Source: Hydractinia symbiolongicarpus
Lineage: Eukaryota > Cnidaria > Hydrozoa > Anthoathecata > Hydractiniidae
Length of the DNA stretch: 64,000 bases
NCBI RefSeq assembly: GCF_029227915.1
Contig: NC_079881.1
Coordinates: forward strand, 29,489,501-29,553,500
Direction: 5' to 3'
Translations under genes and position numbers: made by a program
Shown: positions 50,601 to 59,199 of the stretch, piece by piece
Layout: each line of letters begins with the position of its first letter
How positions within the stretch are numbered: the stretch's first letter is position 1
The notes under the pieces: model-generated
What the model was told of the DNA's origin: nothing
Databases searched by the model: none
The model's input: the letters and a program-made list of their open reading frames with translations, nothing else

Positions 50601-51328
50601 GTACTGGTATCGGCTGTTATCAAAATGTTTACGCCCAAAATTATTGCAGTAGCCCGTATGAAAATCTCTTCAACATCAACAGTAGGTCTTGACTGAGTTT
50701 GTATGTCGCGTTCCCACTCTTCCGGCTTTATGGTTAAAAAGATTCTGTTATTTTGAAAAATTTCTAGATTACTATTTTCTCGAACAAATTTGACCACAGC
50801 TGCTCGTAGTTGAAGATGATTCTGGAAATGTAGTCCAAGGGGCACAATTTGTCTGATCTCAGGGCGATTAAGTTGCTGTACTACTGCTCTATAAAAGCAG
50901 TTGCCATCCCCTTTGGTCACTTCTCGATATGTTATATTTGACAAACCAATACTTCTAGCGTAAGCGACTATTTGATCAGCAGAAGTTGACTGATTAAGAA
51001 GATGCGTAGCATAGGAATCCTGTAGTGCTATTTGGAAGTCGATATCATTGTTATTAAAAGGCCCAGGATTGCTTTCAATATCGCCAGATAACAGTAACAG
51101 TAATTTCAAAGACGCAAGATTTATATTACAGCTCAGACAACACATGAAAATTATTGAAATAAAAAGTTTCAAGAAATGAATGAAGTTGTTGTTACCATCG
51201 ATCTGGTCAAAAAACATTTCAGAACGGCTGTAAAAATTTGTTGTTTCATTCCTAATGTTATTGGAGCAACTAGCAGCTACATTATAAAAAGAACCAATGG
51301 TGGCACGATATGCTTGGACAGATATCAT
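44687..51328 (-). CDS. Helentron-type Rep/helicase with 2A-like motif and OTU domain, 2213 aa
   Basis: Single intact exon. Order: hydrophobic segment (aa ~50-80); 2A-like GDIESNPGP (82-90), where ribosome skipping would fall between G89 and P90; OTU cysteine-protease domain (~131-296) with GDGNCFYRA (D141, C144) and NHYQSL (H290); Lys/Pro linker (~365-405); two CxxC pairs (~540-590); a DUF6570-like block (~630-700); Helitron-like Rep domain with HUH motif EIHGHAII (H1108, H1110) and tyrosine pair YIAGY (Y1334, Y1338); Pif1-type SF1 helicase with Walker A GTAGVGKT (1700-1707), FFGDLGQLGP and YTAFSRCEKER; Cys-rich end. In known Helitrons, HUH plus Tyr nick and join single strands and the helicase unwinds the donor. 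OTU domains occur in Helentrons. Catalytic positions are intact, so activity is plausible. The start is the first Met, and it keeps the 2A motif in frame. Confidence 0.93.
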   Translation of the reverse strand: MISVQAYRATIGSFYNVAASCSNNIRNETTNFYSRSEMFFDQIDGNNNFIHFLKLFISIIFMCCLSCNINLASLKLLLLLSGDIESNPGPFNNNDIDFQIALQDSYATHLLNQSTSADQIVAYARSIGLSNITYREVTKGDGNCFYRAVVQQLNRPEIRQIVPLGLHFQNHLQLRAAVVKFVRENSNLEIFQNNRIFLTIKPEEWERDIQTQSRPTVDVEEIFIRATAIILGVNILITADTSTATRPYTLISPTHDETHDIPGEQQVAHLLTDGTTAGAFILLGRVNQNHYQSLIFDDNVSVTPVTSSTSLSPPKKIPCLSSKYPENITNEKPGEKEVTTLNQNQDLLVEKIMKSYMSAAIIPKKVKPKHKPKSKPKPKPTPKPTTKPTTKRKRKPNYNKEPALKLKCLQLNIKYEEPKVNETSMETFNRHRRIIYSCKKNISKTAVSNQENGSLKKPPASKHTYSLPHLTLPITTHNLVNILPTTQSIQTTQSVPTIVTDNQTSDQIYGNETSSIHQNPDVVAAVIQFEEGEKLHSLATCKTCRETRPVFHATPPISPTAENETKPIAVKPWKIFSDGRCDRCHRESLSRFKKNVTTPARFSGILSVDDDDLGPLHDNIRHNDMHFLPVPPYLQNLTILEVALIRRITVIMNIHLLRYGMLASKGHCISFPQRMQIAKELPSLPSQVGIVVIKKKGSRNSVQQYTVQRGKVENALRGLCFGYPEGGTEYPDTNSEHLYNGSDHIDKPLKGRYFQFLPNEYYKDVSIKYDRIQNLPEMRSELPGLPVVEMPHIIPEEDKGPAENQFLENLPQDDESITRSGLVCPLESKDADKELRTILQKLLGSEDAVNQALEHGTIANANLEYTREQPIRELKTPGFFTMAYPTVFINGNCDLTVPRLSKINFEEYIEHIYYCSDNRVARHPYLKFFLLNMRLRMQALQQGSFLVSQQLNDAHLTIAELRDNLQNDDDSVPRKIISIGKNLVNTDPYWRDQKKKVDALLFFRRNEFGDLPAYFDTNSCAEFHWKPLHELLIKYHALINNLNEDTVRQQMENDSKFKREMILQNLHIVTQYFDARTINYFATVNKKVFQYNDSWWRYEFAKGRGEIHGHAIISSSKHAQKVKTIMDGLSNDVPDSQASQTAAQELQNWLQTTNEDSDDIFSPIFTSLHPAGGNEIIDTSGIRTWVPNKNQWPTPEGSQAPPDHNPLAQELADVANHEGGIREQHTYLVNRIGLHNCNSSCLRYRRKNNKEKDTAPKKYCRFHFGDLDPQTKKTSGKEIHPFHAVITKGEHPRYEGPRDHPRLMMHVKTRLLSWLENCDSQVIIDQDLLALQKYIAGYACKGAASTEDLVHVYRHLIENTADGSTVKNLAQRLLQKIAGLVDVPGAAADFINSGGRLTRCTRNFRYIGISGFRALDTSGEDGTVTKNSTLDKYLSDKRRETEPEISLWNWSKKCNCTCKVDHVPVFTGISTKPVWPVTEDYAKAMLVIFSVGTWHNTEELKGQHESFAAALASFVQTENCPPILIDALKEAKQSFDKKSERKQSHTRVINNETDSQSSCQSSQYTDASSQSSQNSVIAQMNIGRAIMRDIARHHVADINEPDVQQVLPNGGPTFDWNNYAIQSFGSQWPINADTWLQSISEEAERNELHLADDCTLPQINILNANELQRTVIGINLQHLLQVAKGTLPTGTQPLRLLIQGTAGVGKTFIITALTRIVRRIFKRNSAVMNLAPTGAASVLIPNGRTIHSMTPPPHKLKKDKNLNSVQLSDYPLGDVSLRKLRKYTGMHENNELKLFQLNIDERSMQSKLLVAWCSQRLCEATGDFDNYYGGVPAVNFFGDLGQLGPIRALDLHQPPKHDDSTINFAGYAIYRSFQDVIVLTETMRQGPDQLALLQRLLRIRNGSITQQDWQDINSRYEDGLPQTEKCNFSHGRVLTLMETWNEVNEENHNKLASLGVPVAVIPSRGSGKHHSLTDKQLGQIPLRSLMAVGATVILTKNQKGLTGLGLNNGAMGKVIAILYSPNMSPPEFPIAVIVDFPNYKGPIWIPEHPTWIPITAVEGRCESNCCSRNGLPLMPGYAITIAKSQGMSIGDGKTATHMRIKLQQSIQMEKNNLGTAYTAFSRCEKERNWALVEPITQERLLYVNTHPRMKARQEEEQRLKALSNETIKKFDITIVKYINLLKDLDEFCDDDIEDAVCPSPSADCSCIICTSQS
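51061..51087 (-). other. 2A-like ribosome-skipping motif in the helicase frame
   Basis: The codons give GDIESNPGP, matching the D-x-E-x-N-P-G-P consensus fully and preceded by a Leu-rich stretch as in active 2A peptides. Skipping would release an 89-residue hydrophobic leader and start the main protein at proline 90. 2A-like motifs near the N terminus are known in several non-LTR retrotransposons and in some sea urchin proteins; I recall no established report in Helentrons. Confidence 0.8.
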
Positions 51329-51463
51329 GATTAATTTGTCTTGATTATTCTACGATGCTACAATTAGCTACAATGTGACACAATTTTATGATGCTACGGT
51401 TGCTTCCTAGCTGCAGTTAGCACCTAAATCAGATATAAACATAAACGTATATCTTCTTACTTT

Positions 51464-51500
51464 GGTGACTGTGGCAATGTAGTCCTTGAATCAAAATACA
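51464..51500 (-). repeat. short copy of helicase coding sequence upstream of the gene
   Basis: The 37 bases ending in gtccttgaatcaaaatac match the coding stretch at 48074-48118 except for an internal gap of about 10 bases and two substitutions. It does not continue an open frame. It looks like a fragment copied from the element's own Rep domain region. Confidence 0.5.
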
Positions 51501-51950
51501 GGAGCAGGGAACAAAAAATAAGATTTAAACAGTAAGCTACAATTTCTACGATTAATAGCTATCTAGCCAGGTATATAATAGCCAAAATGCAAGGACACAG
51601 CTGGGGACAAAAATCAGATATAAAGATGCACCAAGCTGCAGTTTACACCTAGCTAAATGTGTTTTGTTTACTAACACAAAAGAGACGGACAAAATTATGA
51701 AATAATACTTATCCAATAATCCAGGAAGTATCAATTTCGTTCCAGCAAACAAACACAACACACTCCGGTAAATTTCCAGAGGGTTTGAAAAAAGTGGCGC
51801 CAGAAAAGTATATTTCCATCGCTTAAACCACGTGTTCTACTTTATCCAATCAAAGCGAAGAATTTTTGTGTTTGGAAAAATCTACGTGTTCCATTTTGTC
51901 CAATAAATCAATGGAAAAAATGTTTGTTTTTGGAAAAACTATAGTTACCT

Positions 51951-52008
51951 CATTCTCGTCCCCAGAGCCCTTTCAAATTTATCTCAAAGAGCTCTGGGGT
52001 CGAGAATG
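51951..52008. mobile_element. 58-bp palindromic element with 9-bp target duplication
   Basis: CATTCTCGTCCCCAGAGC at the left is mirrored by GCTCTGGGGTCGAGAATG at the right (17 of 18 pairs), leaving a loop of about 22 bases. Both sides are flanked by TAGTTACCT (51942-51950 and 52009-52017), a perfect 9-bp direct repeat. Nearly the whole element is hairpin. A 9-bp duplication would suit Mutator-like transposases; the family is inference. Confidence 0.8.
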
Positions 52009-52017
52009 TAGTTACCT

Positions 52018-52582
52018 GCATCTGCATTAGCAAATTCGCAGTTTGTTCCGGACGCAATATATCGCATATAAATATGTTGAAAAAATATATCACGGGCCAA
52101 TGACATTACTTTTTGTTTATAATCTAACCAATCAGAAAGTGCTAAGATGTAAATAAACATGGTATCCGGTGTCCGTTTACCTACCGGTGGGTCAAAGAAG
52201 GGTCGGTTTCATTTAGGATACTATACTAGCTAGCCAGTTTTAATCCTATAGATATTCCTAATCAGGGCAAAATTACCCGACTGAATATAATATGTGTAGT
52301 CAAAAGATATGAGCCTGTCAAGAACAATTCTTTTTTTCCAGCTACTTTTATACTAGCCAGCTATATGTTCACTAGCTTTAGTTAGGTAGCTAGTGATGAT
52401 CTTTTTACATGGCTTTGCATTAGCTACGTAGCTAGCTAAAGGCTAAAAAGTTGTTCATTACATGTATCAAATAGTATAATTTAATAGAAAATACAGTAAA
52501 CAACTTCCCTGATAAGACAACAATAGAAAAAGCAAGCTTAATTACGGATTACCAAGGCGTGCATTATAGTTATGTTTTTCCT
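52018..52582. other. interior spacer of the transposon, no gene seen
   Basis: AT-rich, with tagctagct-rich stretches near 52230-52260 and 52340-52440. No supported reading frame. Confidence 0.4.
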
Positions 52583-52655
52583 AGCCCTGTCCAGGATTCG
52601 AACCCAGATCTCCCATTTCCATAAATGAGTGTCATAGCCATTAGACCAACAGGGC
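52583..52655 (-). pseudogene. tRNA-like sequence, probably a tRNA pseudogene
   Basis: On the minus strand a 7-bp acceptor stem GCCCTGT/ACAGGGC is perfect. There is a 3-bp D stem (GTC/GAC), an A box ttggtctaatgg, an anticodon stem CTCAT/ATGGG, and a T arm with ggttcgaatcc (B box). The anticodon loop has eight bases (TTATGGAA) instead of seven and lacks C or T followed by T33 in a clean position, so it is probably not a working tRNA. No tail repeat follows, so it is not clearly a SINE. Confidence 0.6.
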
Positions 52656-53251
52656 ATAATACATAATATATACATGGCATACAGAATTTTAACAGTTTCA
52701 CATTATACTCAGAAACTTACTAAGCTTTCTTCTGTACCTTGACTGTTAATATTGTTAGAGTTATTAACAACCAATATCGTCAAATCCATATATACATATA
52801 TTTAAATATTTTCAGTATAGCTATAGGTGTTGACGATTGCATGATAACCGTTCGTCAGAATTTGCCCTGGTAATAAAAAATGCAGGTGTTGGATGTAAGC
52901 ATCAGAATTTAAAACGTCTCAAACAAATAACAAATGTATATACATGTTCAAAAAGTTTCCCGATATATATATTTATATTGCAATAATTTCCGTTTCTGTA
53001 ACTTGAGCCGTACTGGTGTATGCTCACTGGCAGGGTTAAAAAAATTTATTTCCTGACCTGTGTACAATATAGCTACAATCGTCCACAAAAATATGGCTTT
53101 CCATTCCCCCTCAATGTTGAAAACTACTGCCCTTTGTGGCTGACCAACGTAAACGATTACACGTGACATACCTTTACATAAACATTGATCATCAGTGGGG
53201 ACCGAACGTACTATTTGCAGAATATGTGACTATAGCTAGCTATGTTTTTTT

Positions 53252-53338
53252 GCTGACTTTTCTAAACTTTTTGGTTCTTGGTTTTTCATATATAAAACTG
53301 TCAGAGCCAACAAATTTTGTGTTGCTGACTTTTCTAAA
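53252..53338. repeat. ~72-bp tandem repeat, second copy split by a SINE
   Basis: gctgacttttctaaa occurs at 53252 and 53324. The first copy continues ctttttggttcttggttttt and ends caacaaattttgtg. The second is interrupted after tctaaa and continues after the SINE at 53709 with ctttttggtttttgatata and caacaattttgtg. Confidence 0.8.
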
Positions 53339-53708
53339 ATAGTAATGTCGCGCCATAGATTAGTGGTTATAGCTCTCGTACTCTGTGCGGGAGACCGGGG
53401 TTCGATTCCTCTTGACGGCGATTCAACATGGGCGAGTGAATGTTACCATACCCCCGGGTTAACCCAAGCCATGTGAGGGAAATTGGGAAGATGGCACACT
53501 GTGTGGGCCGTTGGATGTTGCCGGGAGTTGTCTAGTAGAGCGCGGGCCCTAATTGGGTCTGCGTGGCTCAAAATGAGCATTAAATACTCTAGGACTCTCC
53601 ATCAAGCCATGGCCCCTCCTGGAAATAATAGACAGGGTATATCCCTCGATATTTGTGAGGCTAGTCATGTAAAATATGCACATCTATCTATCTATATCTA
53701 TCTATCTA
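53339..53708 (+). mobile_element. tRNA-derived SINE with (TCTA)n tail
   Basis: The head (53347-53421) has an A-box-like tagattagtggttatag and a B box ggttcgattcc spaced as in tRNA. A ~260-bp body follows with no reading frame, and it ends in a tctatctatctatc tail. The target duplication TCTAAA is present on both sides (53333-53338 and 53709-53714), and the neighbouring unbroken repeat copy at 53261 shows the empty site. Orientation is plus, opposite to the host transposon's genes. I do not recognise the family. Confidence 0.88.
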
Positions 53709-53714
53709 TCTAAA

Positions 53715-54300
53715 CTTTTTGGTTTTTGATATATAAAATTGTCAGGGCCAACAATTTTGTGCACAATTGTAGCTAGAAACAAGCTATGTGATGGGACAAA
53801 ATATAATTATTGTGTAGTACATGTATAGCTATATTGGTAGTTTTATCCCAGCTAAGTGGTTAATTTTATGCTAGTCTTTTTGCTAGCTATATAAAGGCAC
53901 TTGTTGCTCTTTTTATGCTAGCTAGCTATTACTCTTTTAAAGTTAGCTAGCTATACACTATATCCTATCTAAGGCTAAGAAGGGGTTCATTACATGTAAA
54001 AAAAAAATAGTGATATACTAGCTAGCTAAACATACCCTTTCTTCGTTTCTTGAAAATGACCTTATATATATATACAATATACAAATTACGCTAGGCCATC
54101 TTTAAATAAACAAAAGCACTCCCTCGTTATGTCAATAAAAAAACACCTTGTCTCGCTTAATTTAGCAATTATATAAGAGAATGACCGGATTAAAGTACTG
54201 GGCAACCCAGTCCAAAAAAAAAGTGGCACGAAAATTCAATGATTTTGATGTATAGTGGGGGCGGAAATCCTATACACTCTCCTCCGTCCCTTATATTTGG
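53715..54300. other. interior spacer near the element's 5' end, no gene seen
   Basis: AT-rich, with tagctagct-type simple sequence at about 53880-54020 and a tatata run near 54065. No supported frame. Confidence 0.4.
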
Positions 54301-54368
54301 CTTATTTAATGAGGAAATGGGCTCCGCTACGCTCCGGGCGCTGACGCACCCTCCGCTTCTCTCCGCAA
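54301..54368 (-). other. 5' terminus of the rolling-circle element
   Basis: On the element strand the end starts TTGCGGAGAGAAGCGGAGGG and repeats GCGGAG three times within about 45 bases, with GCGTCAGCGC between. The first ten bases are the terminal arm of the asymmetric inverted repeat. This GC-rich end contrasts sharply with the AT-rich interior and could form the transposase-binding and nicking site (inference). Confidence 0.7.
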
Positions 54369-55929
54369 AAACATTTTTCTTAATTTGACGTGATTGCCGG
54401 AACTCAGCGATTACACTGGGCGCTGTAGTAGCGCTTCATTTAAAAATTTAGATAAATAAGTCATTTGTTACTGTGTGACCAATCCTAGCCGTTATCGCGC
54501 GCTGAAGAAATAGCAACAGTTTCAAAAACTACATTTTATTGACTTTCTAATGGTGTCAGTCCGTTTGAGTTACAACGGTTGTGTCACTTATTCGTACCAA
54601 CATGTATTTAGCGATATTTTTTTTGATATTACTAGGTTGCATCGCTTTTAACAATGAAACGATTGACTGTGGGAGTTAATTGAACTGACTTTGGACTGTG
54701 ACCTAATAAATGTGATAAATGAGAAAATTGAACTCCAAGAAATAACATTCTTCTCAATTTGATATGATTGCCGGAACTCAGCGATTACACTGGGCGCTGT
54801 GGTAGCACTTCATTTGAAAACTTAGATTAATAAGTAATTTTTTACTGTGGGACCAATCCTAGCCGTTATCGCGCGCTGAAGAAATATCGACAGTTTCATA
54901 AACTACATTTCATTGACTTTCTAACGGTGCCAGTCCGTTTGAGTTACAACGGTTGCGTCACATATTCGTACCAACATGTATTTAGCGATATTTTTTTTGA
55001 TATTACTAGGTTGCATCCCTTTTAACAATGAAACGAATGACTGTGGGACTTAATTGAACTGACTTTTGGACTGTGACCTGATAAATGTGATAAATGAGAC
55101 AATTGGATTCCAAGAAATAACATTCTTCTTAATTTGACGGCATTGCCGGAACTCAGCGATTACACTGGCCGCTGTGGTAGAGCTTCATTAAAAAATTTCG
55201 ATAAATAAGTCATTCTTTAGTGTGGGGCCAATCCTAGCCGTTATTGCGCGCTGAAGAACTATCGAGAGTTTCATAAACTACATTTCATTGACTTTCTAAC
55301 GGTGTCATTCCGTTTCAGTTTCAAAGTTTGGGTCACATATTCGTACCAACAAGCATTTAACGATATTTTTTTTGATATTACTAGGTTGCATCGCTTTTAA
55401 CAATGAAACGAATGACTGTGGGACTTAATTGAACTAACTTTGGACTGTGACCTAATAAATGTGATAAATGAGACAATTTGACTCCAAGAAATAACATTCT
55501 TCTTAATTTGACGTGATTGCCGGAACTCAGCGATTACACTGTGCGGTGTGGTAGCGGTTCATTTAAAAGTTTAGGTAAATAAGTCATTCTTTACTGTGGG
55601 AGCAATCCTAGCCGTTATCGCGCCTTGAAGAAATAGCGACAGTTTCAAAAACTACATTTCATTGACTTTCTAACGGTATCAATCCACTTCAGTTAAAACG
55701 GTTGCGTCACATATTCGTGTCAACATGTATTTAGCGATATTTGTTTTGATATTACTAGGTTGCATCGCTTTTAACAATGAAACGAATGACTGTGGGACTT
55801 AATTGAACTAACTTTGGACTGTGACCTGATAAATGTGATAAATGAGAAAATTGGAATCCAAGAAATAACATTCTTCTTAATTTGACGTGATTGCTGGAAC
55901 TCAGCGATTACACTGGGCGCTGTGGTAGC

Positions 55930-58200
55930 GCTTCATTTAAAAATTTAGATAAATAAGTCATTCTTTACTGTGGGACCAATCCTATCCGTTATCGCGCGCT
56001 GAAGAGGTAGTGACAGTTTCAAAAACTACATTTCATTGACTTTCTAACGGTGTCAGTCCGTTTGAGTTACAACGGTTGCGTCACATATTCGTACCAACAT
56101 GTATTTAGTGATATTTTTTTGATATTACTAGGTTGCATCCCTTTTAACAATGAAACGAAGGACTGTGGGACTTAATTGAACTAACTTTTGGACTGTGACC
56201 TGATAAATGTGATAAATGAGAGAATTGGATTCCAAGAAATAACATTCTTCTTAACTTGACGGCATTGCCGGAACTCAGCAATTACACTGGGCGCTGTGGT
56301 AGAGCTTCATTTAAAAAATTAGATAAATAAGTCATTCTTTACTGTGGGACCAATCCTAGCCGTTATCGCGCGCTGAAGAACTATCGAGAGTTTCATAAAC
56401 TACATTTCATTGACTTTCTAACAGTGTCAGTCCGTTTGAGTTACAACGGTTGCGTCACATATTCGTACCAACATGTATTTAGTGATATTTTTTTGATATT
56501 ACTAGGTTGCATCCCTTTTAACAATGAAACGAAGGACTGTGGGACTTAATTGAACTAACTTTTGGACTGTGACCTGATAAATGTGATAAATGAGACAATT
56601 GGATTCCAAGAAATAACATTCTTCTTAACTTGACGGCATTGCCGGAACTCAGCAATTACACTGGGCGCTGTGGTAGAGCTTCATTTAAAAAATTAGATAA
56701 ATAAGTCATTCTTTACTGTGGGACCAATCCTAGCCGTTATCGCGCGCTGAAGAACTATCGAGAGTTTCATAAACTACATTTCATTGACTTTCTAACAGTG
56801 TCAGTCCGTTTGAGTTACAAAGGTTGGGTCACATATTCGTACCAACAAGCATTTAGCGATATTTTTTTTGATATTACTAGTTTGCATCGCTTTTAACAAT
56901 GAAACGAATGACTGTTGGACTTAACTGAACTAACTTTGGACTATGACCTGATAAATGTGATAAATGAGACAATTTGACTCCAAGAAATAACATTCTTCTT
57001 AATTTGACGTGATTGCCGGAACTCAGCGATTACACTGGGCGCTGTGGTAGCGCTTCATTTAAAAATTTAGATAAATAAGTCATTCTTTACTGTGGGACCA
57101 ATCCTATCCGTTATCGCGCGCTGAAGAGGTAGTGACAGTTTCAAAAACTACATTTCATTGACTTTCTAACGGTGTCAGTCCGTTTGAGTTACAACGGTTG
57201 CGTCACATATTCGTACCAACATGTATTTAGTGATATTTTTTTGATATTACTAGGTTGCATCCCTTTTAACAATGAAACGAAGGACTGTGGGACTTAATTG
57301 AACTAACTTTTGGACTGTGACCTGATAAATGTGATAAATGAGAGAATTGGATTCCAAGAAATAACATTCTTCTTAACTTGACGGCATTGCCGGAACTCAG
57401 CAATTACACTGGGCGCTGTGGTAGAGCTTCATTTAAAAAATTAGATAAATAAGTCATTCTTTACTGTGGGACCAATCCTAGCCGTTATCGCGCGCTGAAG
57501 AACTATCGAGAGTTTCATAAACTACATTTCATTGACTTTCTAACAGTGTCAGTCCGTTTGAGTTACAACGGTTGCGTCACATATTCGTACCAACATGTAT
57601 TTAGTGATATTTTTTTGATATTACTAGGTTGCATCCCTTTTAACAATGAAACGAAGGACTGTGGGACTTAATTGAACTAACTTTTGGACTGTGACCTGAT
57701 AAATGTGATAAATGAGACAATTGGATTCCAAGAAATAACATTCTTCTTAACTTGACGGCATTGCCGGAACTCAGCAATTACACTGGGCGCTGTGGTAGAG
57801 CTTCATTTAAAAAATTAGATAAATAAGTCATTCTTTACTGTGGGACCAATCCTAGCCGTTATCGCGCGCTGAAGAACTATCGAGAGTTTCATAAACTACA
57901 TTTCATTGACTTTCTAACAGTGTCAGTCCGTTTGAGTTACAAAGGTTGGGTCACATATTCGTACCAACAAGCATTTAGCGATATTTTTTTTGATATTACT
58001 AGTTTGCATCGCTTTTAACAATGAAACGAATGACTGTTGGACTTAACTGAACTAACTTTGGACTATGACCTGATAAATGTGATAAATGAGACAATTTGAC
58101 TCCAAGAAATAACATTCTTCTTAATTTGACGTGATTGCCGGAACTCAGCGATTACACTGGGCGCTGTGGTAGCGCTTCATTTAAAAGTTTAGGTAAATAA
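55930..58200. repeat. 1122-bp trimeric higher-order repeat, two copies
   Basis: A run of three monomers starting near 55930 (with the variants cctatccgtt and gaagaggtagtgacag at about 55981) recurs 1122 bp later (57103), essentially unchanged. Confidence 0.85.
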
Positions 58201-59199
58201 GTCATTCTTTTCTGTGGGACCAATCCTAGCCGTTATCGCGCGCTGAAGAAATAGCGACAGTTTCAAAAACTACATTTCATTGACTTTCTAACGGTATCAA
58301 TCCACTTCAGTTAAAACGGTTGCGTCACATATTCGTACCAACATGTGTTTAGCTATATATTTCTGATATTACTAGGTTGCATCGCCTTTAACAATGAAAC
58401 GATTGACTGTGGGACTTAATTGAACTAACTTTGGACTGTGACCTGATAAATGTGATAAATGAGACAATTGGACTCCAAGAAAAAACATTTTTCTTAATTT
58501 GACGTGATTGCCGGAACTCAGCGATTACACTGGGCGCTGTGGTAGCGCTTCATTTAAAAATTTAGATAAATAAGTCATTTGTTACTGTGTGACCAATCCT
58601 AGCCGTTATCGCGCGCTGAAGAAATAGCAACAGTTTCAAAAACTGCATTTTATTGACTTTCTAATGGTGTCAGTCCGTTTGAGTTACAACGGTTGTGTCA
58701 CTTATTCGTACCAACATGTGTTTAGCGATATTTTTTTTGATATTACTAGGTTGCATCGCTTTTAACAATAAAACGATTGACTGTGGGAGTTAATTGAACT
58801 GACTTTGGACTGTGACCTAATAAATGTGATAAATGAGAAAATTGAACTCCAAGAAATAACATTCTTCTCAATTTGATATGATTGCCGGAACTCAGCGATT
58901 ACACTGGGCGCTGTGGTAGCACTTCATTTGAAAACTTAGATTAATGAGTAATTTTTTACTGTGGGACCAATCCTAGCCGTTATCGCGCGCTGAAGAAATA
59001 TCGACAGTTTCGTAAACTACATTTCATTGACTTTCAAACGGTGCCAGTCCGTTTGAGTTACAACGGTTGCGTCACATATTCGTACCAACATGTATTTAGC
59101 GATATTTTTTTTGATATTACTAGGTTGCATCCCTTTTAACAATGAAACGAATGACTGTGGGACTTAATTGAACTGACTTTTGGACTGTGACCTGATAAA

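Larger units (their letters stand above)
38782..54368 (-). mobile_element. complete Helentron/Helitron2-type rolling-circle transposon, 15,587 bp
   Basis: The satellite breaks after ccaagAAA (38781) and resumes at AAAcattttt (54369). Intact monomers near 35416 and 58479 have exactly six A at this point, so the target is restored with no duplication and insertion was between A and A, T-T on the element strand. On the element (minus) strand the 5' end is TTGCGGAGAG (54368-54359). Its inverted copy CTCTCCGCAA (38806-38797) lies 15 bp before the 3' end. This asymmetric terminal inverted repeat plus T-T target are reported hallmarks of Helitron2/Helentron elements. Inside are the Rep-helicase gene (51328-44687), tandem repeats, a small spliced gene (40924-40343) and several nested insertions. 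The main reading frame is open, so the copy may be young. Confidence 0.88.

Noticed and set aside
53000-53169. 73-residue minus-strand frame beginning MSRVIVYVG
   Set aside because: Ordinary-looking composition, but no homology I recognise, no splice partners and no repeat of the pattern elsewhere.
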